Source: Metaruminococcus_A sp964607135 (GTDB taxonomy: Bacteria > Bacillota > Clostridia > Oscillospirales > Ruminococcaceae). From it: a stretch of 16,242 bases of DNA. The notes below the pieces were generated by a model. The model ran no database searches and had not been told where the DNA came from. It saw nothing but the letters and a program-made list of their open reading frames with translations. Position 1 is the stretch's first letter, and the number at the start of each line of letters is the position of its first letter. The DNA lies in assembly GCA_964607135.1 (NCBI GenBank), contig CAZSIV010000044.1:1-16242 (forward strand), read 5' to 3'. This document shows positions 1 to 6,679 of this stretch, piece by piece. The position numbers and the translations under genes are program-made.

Positions 1-77
1 CATTGTACCATCTAGGCTGACGGGTCTTCAACTTTCATTTAACTTTACAGTACGCATCATCCAACTAGGAGGACAAA

Positions 78-446
78 ATGAATATTGAACACTTAAAAAA
101 CAACGGAACCGATCTTGCTGTCATTTCCGGCAAAGAGAAGGTCATTATCGATACACAATCCGCTTTGGATTTGGCAATGACCGTCAAGTATGAAACAAAC
201 GCAACAAGGCTCGTGATCGATAAAAACATGATTTGTGAGGATTTTTTCATCCTCAGCACGGGAATCGCTGGTGAAATTCTGCAAAAATTCGTGAATTATC
301 ACATTAAAGCCGCGGTCTACGGCGATTATTCACGCTATACAAGCAAGCCGCTGAAAGACTTTATTTATGAATCGAACTGCGGAAAGGACTTTTTCTTTGT
401 AGCATCGAAAGAAGAAGCGATACAAAAACTGCTGGAAACAGAGTAA
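78..446 (+). CDS. DUF4180 domain protein
   Basis: A 122-residue soluble protein that I recognise as DUF4180 from the stretch QSALDLAMTVKYETNATRLV, the following ICEDFFILSTGIAGEILQKF and YGDYSRYTSKPLKDFIYESN with GKDFFFV near the C terminus. The protein is essentially the domain alone and is full length for the family. The ATG is preceded by AGGAGG at 67-72 with a 5-base gap, so the start is secure. There is no signal peptide or membrane segment, so it should be cytoplasmic. The biochemical role of DUF4180 is not established to my knowledge, and the neighbours do not help: the next gene (MATE pump) is convergent and separated by a terminator. No clear promoter is visible in the 77 bases available upstream. 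Confidence 0.9.
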   Translation: MNIEHLKNNGTDLAVISGKEKVIIDTQSALDLAMTVKYETNATRLVIDKNMICEDFFILSTGIAGEILQKFVNYHIKAAVYGDYSRYTSKPLKDFIYESNCGKDFFFVASKEEAIQKLLETE

Positions 447-470
447 GTTCATCTCTTACCAACTTCAGTG

Positions 471-505
471 AAACTGGCAGCCTTTGTTCTAAAGGCTGCC
501 AGTTT
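471..505 (+). terminator. Rho-independent terminator after DUF4180
   Basis: A perfect 15-bp stem (471-485 with 491-505) closes a 5-base loop GTTCT, and GGTATTTTTC follows on the plus strand. It lies 25 bases after the DUF4180 stop and between convergent genes. The T-run is better on the plus strand, but the hairpin could also stop transcription from the MATE gene. Confidence 0.85.
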
Positions 506-586
506 GGTATTTTTCAACAGAGAATGGGACATTAGAAAAGGACCAGAAGCGCTTTCAAAGAATTCGTAGGATACCGGCATCTCCAA

Positions 587-1978
587 TCACGATTCGCAGC
601 CGACTTCTGCTGGATGCAGCTCCAGCTCCACCTTTTGGGTCTCCTGCCCTTTCAGTTTACGGTTGATGAAAAGAAAGATTCCGGCAGCCATCAAGATAGA
701 GGCCAGATCGGCGATCGGCTGCGCATAGATGATCCCGTTCAGGCCTGCCAGATAGTTTCCAAGGAACAAAACCGGGATAAAGACCAGCCCCTGCCGGCTG
801 ATCGACAGGATCATAGAAGGAACCGCTTTCCCCATCGCCTGAAACGCATTGGTAAAGACAAACAGGATCCCCAGCACCGGGCCGGCGAGCATCAAAGCCC
901 GCAGCATCGGGATTCCGTTTTCGATCACAGCCGCATCGGAGATGAAAATCCGGACGATCGAATCGGATGCGAAGAAGTAGACTCCCGTCAGCAGAGTGCC
1001 GACGATCACAGTGCAGAGCATGGAAAAACGGATCACGGACTTCATCCGTTTAAAATTGGCCGCACCATAGTTATAGCCGATTAACGGCTGCACACCGGTT
1101 GCGATTCCGATCTGAAGCATAACAACCAGCATATTTGCCTTCATCGCCACTCCCATTGCCGCAACCGGAATATCGCCGTGGAAAGCCAGAAAATTATTCA
1201 TGATCACGTTGGAAGCGGACATCAAAACGTTGTTGAGTGAAGCGGGCAGACCGATTGCCAGAACCCCCGTCAAAATTCCAGATCCAAGGCGGAATTCCTT
1301 CGGGCTGATCGAAAGAAGCGACTTGCCCTTTAAGATATAGACCAGGTAAATGATCGCCGTCAAAAGATTGCCGATGATCGTGGCAATCGCCGCGCCGGCG
1401 ACCCCCATCTCCATCCAAAGGATCATCACAGGGTCTAAGACGATATTCAGGATCGTTCCCGCCATCATACCGATCATGGATGCCTTTGAAGCGCCTTCAC
1501 CCCGCACCACATTGCTGAACGCGGTTGCCAGCACGACAAAGGGCGCGCCCACGCCAATCCAAAAGAGGTATTCCTCCGCATATCCCGCTGTGTTGCTGCT
1601 GCTTCCGATCATCTGTAAAATGAGCGGCATCCCGCAAAGAAATACTGCGATCATGATAATACCGACACCCAGTGCTCCCCAGAAGCAGAAGCTCGAGACA
1701 TGCTTGACCATATCCTTTCTGCCCTGCCCCAGCATCCTCGAAATCAGAGCGCTGCCGCCGATTCCAAAGATGTTGCCGAACGCCATCAGGAGCAAAAAGA
1801 CGGGCGTTGCAAGCGAAACCGCCGCCACCTGGTTCGGGTCGCCTGTTTGGCCGACAAAGTAGGTGTCTACCATATTGTAAATAACAGTGACCAGCATGCT
1901 GAACACCGTCGGAACTGCCAAAGTGAGAACCGCTTTGGGAACCGGCAGTTTTTCGAACACATCGATTTTAGAGTTCAT
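587..1978 (-). CDS. MATE family efflux transporter
   Basis: A 463-residue polytopic membrane protein of normal MATE length, with about 12 hydrophobic segments in two homologous halves. The N-terminal part (VPTVFSMLVTVIYNMVDTYFVGQ, then GIGGSALISRMLGQG) is typical of the NorM/MepA/DinF family and repeats as IGLPASLNNVLMSASNVIMNNF and GVQPLIGYNYGA in the second half. The family exports cationic drugs or metabolites in exchange for Na+ or H+. The ATG at 1978 is preceded by GAGGTGA. The gene follows marR on the same strand with a 76-bp gap. A palindrome identical in core to that in the marR promoter sits just upstream of its ribosome binding site, so it is very probably the target of that MarR protein. 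The exported substrate is unknown. Confidence 0.93.
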   Translation of the reverse strand: MNSKIDVFEKLPVPKAVLTLAVPTVFSMLVTVIYNMVDTYFVGQTGDPNQVAAVSLATPVFLLLMAFGNIFGIGGSALISRMLGQGRKDMVKHVSSFCFWGALGVGIIMIAVFLCGMPLILQMIGSSSNTAGYAEEYLFWIGVGAPFVVLATAFSNVVRGEGASKASMIGMMAGTILNIVLDPVMILWMEMGVAGAAIATIIGNLLTAIIYLVYILKGKSLLSISPKEFRLGSGILTGVLAIGLPASLNNVLMSASNVIMNNFLAFHGDIPVAAMGVAMKANMLVVMLQIGIATGVQPLIGYNYGAANFKRMKSVIRFSMLCTVIVGTLLTGVYFFASDSIVRIFISDAAVIENGIPMLRALMLAGPVLGILFVFTNAFQAMGKAVPSMILSISRQGLVFIPVLFLGNYLAGLNGIIYAQPIADLASILMAAGIFLFINRKLKGQETQKVELELHPAEVGCES

Positions 1979-1996
1979 GGATCATTCACCTCGCAA

Positions 1997-2014
1997 AATA
2001 TGTAGCATGCTACT
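1997..2014 (-). promoter_or_regulatory. Probable MarR operator upstream of the MATE gene
   Basis: Contains the perfect 12-bp palindrome GTAGCATGCTAC (2002-2013). Read on the minus strand the site is AGTAGCATGCTACATATT, which matches the site at 2491-2508 in 17 of 18 positions. It ends about 6 bases before the MATE ribosome binding site. I see no good -35/-10 pair between marR and MATE, so it may act as a transcription roadblock or control a weak promoter. Confidence 0.75.
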
Positions 2015-2032
2015 AATATGCGTAAAATGAAA

Positions 2033-2048
2033 GAGGGGAATTCCCCTC
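2033..2048. repeat. Perfect 16-bp palindrome between marR and MATE
   Basis: GAGGGGAATTCCCCTC reads the same on both strands. On the minus strand it is followed by TTTCATTTT, so it could form a small stem with a tight AATT loop and weakly attenuate read-through from marR into the MATE gene, or bind a regulator. Which of these applies cannot be decided from sequence. Confidence 0.45.
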
Positions 2049-2054
2049 ATCCAG

Positions 2055-2474
2055 CTACTGGTTCATATTTTTTAAAACCATATGCAGCAGCGAATCGAGT
2101 TCTTTGATCTGCGCCTCGGTCATTCCCGCAGTCAGCTTTGCCTCCATATGCGCCTTATGCGCCTCCATCGCCTTTCGGACAGAAGCCGCCTTTTCCGCCA
2201 AAAAGACATCGCGGCAACGGCGGTCATTTTCGTTGACAGCGGTGCGAATAAAGCCCTTTGACTCCATCCGCTTTAGAATTCCTACGACAGTCGGGTGGGA
2301 CAAATCCAGAAATTTTTCGATATCGCGGTGGGTGACCGCCTCTTCCGAATGAGCGAACAGAAAGCCTAAAACTTGCATTTGGGACATGGTCAGCTCCTGC
2401 GATTTCAGCAGGTGATTCAAATCTTTTTCAAAGGAGTCATGAATCAGTTTGAATAAAAAACCAAGATCAGCCAC
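2055..2474 (-). CDS. MarR family transcriptional regulator
   Basis: A 139-residue winged helix-turn-helix protein of usual MarR size. The DNA-binding part covers roughly residues 28-95: TMSQMQVLGFLFAH, then VTHRDIEKFLDLSHPTVVGILKRMESKGFI, with a wing containing NENDRRCRDVFL. Helices at both ends should form the dimer interface. The start is taken as GTG at 2474 because GGAGG lies 6 bases before it; the open frame extends upstream to an ATG at 2537, but that extension would be translated from the -35/-10 region and has no ribosome binding site. A perfect consensus promoter and an operator-like palindrome lie directly upstream, so autorepression is likely. The second copy of the palindrome before the adjacent MATE pump makes the pump the obvious regulated target. 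The inducing ligand is unknown. Confidence 0.92.
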   Translation of the reverse strand: MADLGFLFKLIHDSFEKDLNHLLKSQELTMSQMQVLGFLFAHSEEAVTHRDIEKFLDLSHPTVVGILKRMESKGFIRTAVNENDRRCRDVFLAEKAASVRKAMEAHKAHMEAKLTAGMTEAQIKELDSLLHMVLKNMNQ

Positions 2475-2490
2475 GGTTTGCCTCCATATC

Positions 2491-2508
2491 AGTAGCGTGC
2501 TACATATT
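2491..2508 (+). promoter_or_regulatory. Probable MarR operator in the marR promoter
   Basis: AGTAGCGTGCTACATATT carries the inverted repeat GTAGC-GT-GCTAC and abuts the -10 box (2509-2514), covering the expected transcription start near 2502. Bound repressor would block initiation. It is a near-copy of the site at 1997-2014 in opposite orientation. Confidence 0.8.
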
Positions 2509-2537
2509 ATTATATGAACAATTTTGCGGTTTGTCAA
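2509..2537 (-). promoter_or_regulatory. Consensus sigma-A promoter of marR
   Basis: On the minus strand TTGACA (2537-2532), a 17-base spacer and TATAAT (2514-2509): both hexamers match consensus exactly. It faces marR, about 35 bases upstream of its start codon. Confidence 0.88.
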
Positions 2538-2588
2538 GTGGGATACATTTCATCCGGCGTCATTGAACTCTCCCTCTTTTTTAAAATT

Positions 2589-3701
2589 CTATCTGCTCCT
2601 ATAAGCAAGTTCCTGGAGCCGGGAGATGGCGTGCGAAAAAAACATTTTATAGGATTCACAGAAGTAGTTCAACCCCAGCCCTTTTCCGTCAAATAAATCC
2701 CGGTCTCTGCGGCATCCGCCGCGGCAGATATTTTTCCAGTTGCAGCCCTGGCATTCAGGAGCCTTTGCCAAAGAATCCCGGAGAAAATTTACGCTGAGCC
2801 GATTTTGGTAGATTTCTTTCAATCCAACTTCATTTAAGTTTCCGAGCTTATATGGATCGAGCACATAAAAATCGCAGGGGTAAACCGACCCGTCCGCTTC
2901 AACGACATTCTGGACAGAACAGCAGCCCAACATCCCGCAGGCTTCCGGAGGAGTATCCCGCAGGATCATGAGCAAATTGTCGAAATACCGGATCGAAACC
3001 CGCCGTCCCCTTTTGATGTCCATATACCAAAGGTCGAACAGATCCATCAAAAACTTCCCGTACAATTCGGGTGTGAGTGAAAAGTCCCGCCCTCCCCGCG
3101 TTTCGCCGATCGCATCCAAACAGGGGATATACTGCTGGTAAAAGAACCCATTGCGGCTGTAGAAGTTGTATACCCTGTTGATATTCCGGGCAAGCGAAGC
3201 GGTTACCACCGTCAGAATGTTGTAAGCAACCCGATGGGAATCGAAGAGCTGGGCGGCACGCATCGCCCTTGAAAAGGTTCCCTTCCCCTGCCGGTCAAAC
3301 CGAAGGCTGTCATGCACTTCTTTGTTCCCATCTAACGAAAGGCCGACCAGAAACTGATTCTGCCGAAAAAACTCCGCCCATTCCCGATCGATACAAAGGC
3401 CGTTTGTCTGGATCGCATAGTTTACCCTGATCTTTCTCCTGTTCTGCCCCTGTACCAAATCAACCAGCTTTCGAAAAAATGCAAGTCCTGCAAGGGTTGG
3501 TTCACCACCCTGAAACGCAAAGGTGCATTCCCGTTCGGCAAACTCAAAGGTTTGGCAGACGACACTTTCGAGCGTCTGATCGCTCATGATGCCATACGAA
3601 CCGATTTCACGGTTTTCTGTCTCGTCACGGTAAAAACAATAACGGCAGACCATATTGCAGCTGCCAGATGCAGGCTTGATTAAAAGATGAACAGGCGGCA
3701 T
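2589..3701 (-). CDS. Anaerobic sulfatase maturase (radical SAM, SPASM)
   Basis: A 370-residue radical SAM enzyme of the anSME type, which oxidises an active-site Cys or Ser of sulfatases to formylglycine without oxygen. The SAM-binding cluster motif is C15-x3-C19-x2-C22 (CNMVCRYCFYRDE), followed by FQGGEPTL (the GGE motif, about 65-67) and SLDGNKEVHD. The C-terminal SPASM part supplies C255, C261, C276, C317, C320, C326, C330 and C348, enough for two more 4Fe-4S clusters. D277 after C276 sits where I recall the catalytic Asp of the Clostridium perfringens enzyme, also 370 residues. The ATG at 3701 has only a weak AGGAT-type binding site. No sulfatase is in the window, so the substrate must be encoded elsewhere. 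Maturation of another substrate is possible but less likely. Confidence 0.88.
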   Translation of the reverse strand: MPPVHLLIKPASGSCNMVCRYCFYRDETENREIGSYGIMSDQTLESVVCQTFEFAERECTFAFQGGEPTLAGLAFFRKLVDLVQGQNRRKIRVNYAIQTNGLCIDREWAEFFRQNQFLVGLSLDGNKEVHDSLRFDRQGKGTFSRAMRAAQLFDSHRVAYNILTVVTASLARNINRVYNFYSRNGFFYQQYIPCLDAIGETRGGRDFSLTPELYGKFLMDLFDLWYMDIKRGRRVSIRYFDNLLMILRDTPPEACGMLGCCSVQNVVEADGSVYPCDFYVLDPYKLGNLNEVGLKEIYQNRLSVNFLRDSLAKAPECQGCNWKNICRGGCRRDRDLFDGKGLGLNYFCESYKMFFSHAISRLQELAYRSR

Positions 3702-3838
3702 CGATTCAACATCCTAACATATTGAAATTTCTAGAGACAGTATACTATGAAGGCAGAGCCGAAATGGTAGAATCGGCCATCAGGACGGGAGCGAGCGGAT
3801 TGTTCCGGCCATGGGATATATGATAGTCGCTTTGCAGT
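3702..3838. other. Upstream region of the maturase gene, no gene seen
   Basis: This stretch separates the maturase start from the hairpin array. It contains a small stem at 3758-3777 (GCCGA / TCGGC) and GGCC repeats, and a possible -10-like TATACT on the minus strand near 3741, but no convincing -35 box. No open frame here has coding support. Confidence 0.5.
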
Positions 3839-4227
3839 TATTATTGCGACCATCGGGAGCAACAAGGTTCTCTCAGCCGTCGCAGGCTTTGCCTGCGCTT
3901 ACGGCGTGAGGTTGTTATTGCCGAAGGCAACAAGGTTCTGGGGTACCCGCCTCAGAGCACTTCACCTAATCACGAGCCTCGCGGGTTAAGAATGTTTATG
4001 ACTTACATTGCCCGTGGTATCGCGATTGAGAGCGGAGGCACTCCGCCGAAATCTTCAATTTCGCCAACGGGTGAGGTTATTATTACGAGCGTCAGCGAAA
4101 AACAATGTTCTCGGGTACCCGTTCGAAATCTTGATTTCGCCAACGGGTGAGGTTATTATTACGAACCGTAGGTGAGTAACAAGATTTTCGGGCACCCACC
4201 AGCAATCTCCGATTGCGTCTGTGGGTG
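3839..4227 (-). repeat. Intergenic mosaic hairpin array, copy 1
   Basis: A run of short stem-loops joined by linkers like AACAAGGTTCT and GTGAGGTT. Type A: CTCA-GCCGT-CGCAGGC-TTT-GCCTGCG-ACGGC-TGAG at 3872-3910. Type B: 4118-4147 (CCCGTT/AACGGG around CGAAATC/GATTTCG) and 4193-4227 (CACCCAC/GTGGGTG around GCAATC/GATTGC). A third B unit is split, with its 3' part at 4047-4071. Small spacer stems (S) lie between them, for example TTATTGCC-GAA-GGCAACAA at 3915-3933. The same modules recur at 7670-8024. Stem sequences differ between copies while pairing is kept. No protein is encoded. Strand is given as minus because S stems form a G-U pair only in the minus-strand transcript and flanking genes are minus; this is inference. 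Confidence 0.8.
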
Positions 4228-4232
4228 AAAAT

Positions 4233-4260
4233 ATTATAACATATTTTCCAGTAAAGTGAA
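4233..4260 (-). promoter_or_regulatory. Possible promoter reading into hairpin array 1
   Basis: On the minus strand TTCACT (4260-4255), 16-base spacer, TATAAT (4238-4233). It sits inside an 8-bp inverted repeat (4227-4234 with 4241-4248). Transcription would run through the array towards the maturase gene at 3701. The -35 box is 4 of 6, so this is tentative. Confidence 0.4.
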
Positions 4261-4372
4261 ATCGCGTCTCCTACGTTTTTTAAGAAATCCCCCTATAAAT
4301 TTTCGAACGACTTCGGAAACTGATTTTCGTTCAACCAACTTTCCCATTGGAGTTGTCAGCTTTTAGGCGTAG

Positions 4373-4406
4373 AAACGCCGCGGAGAATCCTCCGCGGCGT
4401 TTTTTT
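4373..4406. terminator. Strong terminator hairpin downstream of panT
   Basis: A 13-bp stem (4373-4385 with 4390-4402), very GC rich, with loop AATC. T7 (4400-4406) follows on the plus strand, whereas the minus-strand side has only TTTCT. It lies about 50 bases after the panT stop. The better T-run is on the plus strand although no plus-strand gene is visible upstream, so I leave it unoriented and presume bidirectional action. The stretch 4261-4372 beside it holds nothing I recognise. Confidence 0.75.
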
Positions 4407-4453
4407 GTGAAAAATCTGGTCAATCAGTCAGCACAGCTCAAACAGCTTTTAAC

Positions 4454-5065
4454 TCAAGCGAGCTGGCGTTTTCTCTGAAAAGCGAGCAAAGGTTTACAGA
4501 CGGCTGTTGCAACCAAGCCGGCCGCTGCCATCTCCAAAAGGCCGTTTATTGTGATAACCGTTCCAAAAATGGCTACCAACGTGATGCCGCCTTCTAAAGC
4601 GAGGCTGTTGAACAGCAGCCAGAGAGAGCCCAGCACCAAAATGGTGTGACAGGCGGTTGCGAGGAGCGCAGAGATCAAAATCGCCGCAACTTCGTTTTTA
4701 AAAAGCTTTTTCAGCAGGATAAACAGATAAGCGGCGATCACTCCCAAAAGAATCCGGGGAACTATACTCATGATAATCGACTGAAGCGGCGCGCCACTCA
4801 GAAAGGGGGAAAAGGCCATATCGATCGGCGATGTAGCGGCAAAAGACGCTTTGATCAGGCTGAATAAGCCGAATGATCCGCCTAAAATACCGCCATAAAG
4901 CGGCCCCATCAGGATTGCCCCGACAATGACGGGGATGTGGAGCAGGGTGATCGACACCGGCGGGATCAGGATAAACCCGATCGGAAGGAAGGTCATGATC
5001 GCCTCAATGGCAATCAGCATGGCGAGCTGCGCCAGCTTCAGGGTTTTTGCATGGGTTTGTGACAT
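4454..5065 (-). CDS. panT: ECF transporter S component, probable pantothenate importer
   Basis: A 203-residue membrane protein with about six hydrophobic segments, the size and architecture of the substrate-binding S component of energy-coupling factor vitamin importers. The N-terminal KLAQLAMLIAIEAIMTFLPIGFI and the later LHIPVIVGAILMGPLYGGILGGSFGLFSLIKA are characteristic, including the glycine-rich GGILGGSFG turn. It would work with a shared EcfA/EcfA'/EcfT module, not encoded here. AAGGAGG precedes the ATG at 5065. It lies 97 bp downstream of coaX on the same strand; S components of the PanT type (COG4684) are typically linked to pantothenate genes, so pantothenate is the inferred substrate. 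Family assignment is firm, the substrate rests on context. Confidence 0.8.
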   Translation of the reverse strand: MSQTHAKTLKLAQLAMLIAIEAIMTFLPIGFILIPPVSITLLHIPVIVGAILMGPLYGGILGGSFGLFSLIKASFAATSPIDMAFSPFLSGAPLQSIIMSIVPRILLGVIAAYLFILLKKLFKNEVAAILISALLATACHTILVLGSLWLLFNSLALEGGITLVAIFGTVITINGLLEMAAAGLVATAVCKPLLAFQRKRQLA

Positions 5066-5162
5066 TGTTCATTCCTCCTTGCTGCTGCTCCGCCATCCGC
5101 GGCAGATGCAGCGCATTCTGAAATTTATATTTTACGCCGCAAAGCAGCGAAAATACCGGGAA

Positions 5163-5933
5163 TCATCTGCGGTTTTTTTCATAAATCAACCGCAGACCGT
5201 CCAACAGCAGATTTTCATCATATACCACTGTCTCCCTACAATATGGCAGGATGTAGGGCGCCTGCGCCCCGGTTGCAATTACGCTGAGTTCCCCGTCCAG
5301 CTCCGCCCGGAACCGGGCAATCATCCCGTCGATCAAGGCGGCGTTTCCATACACCGAACCCGCCCGCATACTCTCGATGGTGTTGCGCCCGATAACTGAA
5401 CGGACCGGCTCGTCCAGATCTATCTTCTGGAGCTGTGCCGTCCCTTCCGCCAAAGCGTTCAGTGAAAGCTCTACTCCGGGAACAATCGAACATCCGACCA
5501 GATTTTTCCGGCTGTCGACCGCCGAAAAGGTGGTTGCCGTACTCATGTCAATAATCACCGCAGGGGCCGGATATTTTGCAGCAGCAGCTACCGCCACGCA
5601 GACCAGATCCGAACCGAGCTGAGAAGGATTGTCAATTTTAATATTCAGCCCTGTTTTCAGCCCGGGTCCGACCGTATAGACGCGAACGTCCTTTAAAAGC
5701 TTGAGGGCCTGAAACAATCTGGGAGAGAGGGGCGGCACCACCGAAGAGATCATCGCCCCTTCCATCTCCTCCGCCGAATGGCCGTACAGGTCGAAAATGT
5801 GTCGCAGCCTGACCGCGTATTCATCCGCGGTCGCATCGTTTTGCGTGCTGATCCGGGAAAGGAAGAGGAGCTGATCGCCGGAGTACGCCCCGATGCTGAT
5901 ATTGCTGTTCCCAATGTCAACCACTACGATCAT
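5163..5933 (-). CDS. coaX: Type III pantothenate kinase
   Basis: A 256-residue ASKHA-fold kinase that phosphorylates pantothenate with ATP, the first step of coenzyme A synthesis. The N-terminal phosphate-binding motif is VVDIGNSNISIG (D6, G8, N9, N11). PSQLGSDLVCVAVAAAAKYP gives the G-x-D motif with D109, the likely general base, followed by IIDMSTATTF (residues 127-136) and PGVELSLNAL. IGRNTIESMRAGSVYG is typical of the C-terminal half. Length is normal. The start is ATG at 5933 because GAGGGG lies just upstream; an in-frame ATG at 5963 lacks a binding site. Two positions differ from the usual pattern: GxDR is GSDL and DxGTATT is DMSTATT. The adjacent ECF S component supports a pantothenate salvage unit. 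Confidence 0.9.
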   Translation of the reverse strand: MIVVVDIGNSNISIGAYSGDQLLFLSRISTQNDATADEYAVRLRHIFDLYGHSAEEMEGAMISSVVPPLSPRLFQALKLLKDVRVYTVGPGLKTGLNIKIDNPSQLGSDLVCVAVAAAAKYPAPAVIIDMSTATTFSAVDSRKNLVGCSIVPGVELSLNALAEGTAQLQKIDLDEPVRSVIGRNTIESMRAGSVYGNAALIDGMIARFRAELDGELSVIATGAQAPYILPYCRETVVYDENLLLDGLRLIYEKNRR

Positions 5934-5949
5934 TCGGATTCCCCTCTTT

Positions 5950-5977
5950 CTTATATTTATCATACACTATCTGTCAA
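5950..5977 (-). promoter_or_regulatory. Candidate promoter for coaX-panT
   Basis: Minus-strand TTGACA (5977-5972), 16-base spacer and TATAAG (5955-5950). The hexamers are good, but the start point would fall within or next to the coaX ribosome binding site at about 5941-5946, giving a very short leader. The promoter is therefore plausible, not certain. Confidence 0.45.
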
Positions 5978-6021
5978 GACATTTTACACGAGCTAACGAT
6001 TTCTATTCTTTACCAGCCGCA

Positions 6022-6639
6022 TTAGTAAAATAACTCGGTTAACATCCATTTCCCATTTTGGTACAAAACCGTCACCGTAACTTCATATTCTTCGGCAACC
6101 GGTTCATCCGCAGGTTCTTCAATTAAAGCGTGAAGAACTAAGTCGCAGCGGTTTGCAGAATTCAAATGTCTTTCAAACGTATAATTCTCCCAATCAACAT
6201 AATAGCCTCTGCCACCGTCGAGTTCCATATCAACACAAAGCTTTCCGGCTTCATTCAGATATTTCGGCCGCCCTTCCATGGGATAGTTGTAGAGAAGCAG
6301 ATCAGCTTCATCTTTTACATAAATATCACGAAGATAACTTTCAAAAGCACTGTAAGAGGCAAACTTTGTTTCATCTACCAGATAAACCATGTCATGAAGC
6401 GGCTCGCCCTGAGTAGGAAGTGATCCCAAAGAAAGGATTTCAAACATACAATATAGATTTTTTTCAATTAACTCATTAATCCTGTCGTCAGTAAGGGGAA
6501 GAATATCGCTTTCGGATTCAGAGAAAGATGAATTGGACGAAGAAAGGGCAACATCCGATGCAGGATGAGAAACAGCAGAGCAGCCGCTAAGGAACAGGCT
6601 AAGTAAGATCGAGAACAAAAGAAACTCTATTCTTTTCAC
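6022..6639 (-). CDS. Small lipoprotein, NTF2/IseA-like C-terminal domain (tentative)
   Basis: A 205-residue predicted lipoprotein. Residues 1-20 (two basic residues, a hydrophobic core and the lipobox L-S-G-C with C20) are a type II signal peptide. A Ser-rich linker to about residue 45 follows, then a globular domain. The start is GTG at 6639: AAGGAAG lies about 5-8 bases upstream and it gives a standard signal peptide; a TTG at 6657 would add six residues without a binding site. The domain (YLVDETKFASYSAFESYLRDIY, then DVELDGG-like and VTVLYQNGKWMLTELFY strands) resembles SnoaL/NTF2-type folds such as the IseA inhibitor of DL-endopeptidases, but this is fold-level resemblance only. It follows the flavin-reductase gene by 40 bp, so the two are probably co-transcribed. 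Confidence 0.75.
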   Translation of the reverse strand: MKRIEFLLFSILLSLFLSGCSAVSHPASDVALSSSNSSFSESESDILPLTDDRINELIEKNLYCMFEILSLGSLPTQGEPLHDMVYLVDETKFASYSAFESYLRDIYVKDEADLLLYNYPMEGRPKYLNEAGKLCVDMELDGGRGYYVDWENYTFERHLNSANRCDLVLHALIEEPADEPVAEEYEVTVTVLYQNGKWMLTELFY

Positions 6640-6679
6640 AAAAATCTTCCTTCCCAATTCAATCTCTTACAGGACAGCG

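Noticed and set aside
2534..2563. Nine-codon frame (MTPDEMYPT) on the minus strand with a GGGAG-like site, just after the sulfatase maturase gene
   Set aside because: A precursor peptide for the radical SAM enzyme was considered, but it is too short, lacks Cys or a sulfatase-type motif, and its end overlaps the marR -35 box. The enzyme matches the sulfatase maturase family well.
3758..3777. Segment resembling the 5' third of a tRNA-Leu (acceptor-like start and D-arm-like sequence)
   Set aside because: No anticodon arm, variable arm or T arm follows and no matching acceptor 3' strand is present. It is better described as a small chance stem.
3839..4227. CRISPR array
   Set aside because: Units are not identical, spacing is irregular, there are no unique spacers of constant length and no cas genes. 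The repeated parts are hairpins with covarying stems.
4366..4406. Antiterminator/terminator switch: GGCGT-AGAA-ACGCC overlaps the first arm of the strong terminator
   Set aside because: The competing stem is only five base pairs and there is no plus-strand gene downstream for it to control.
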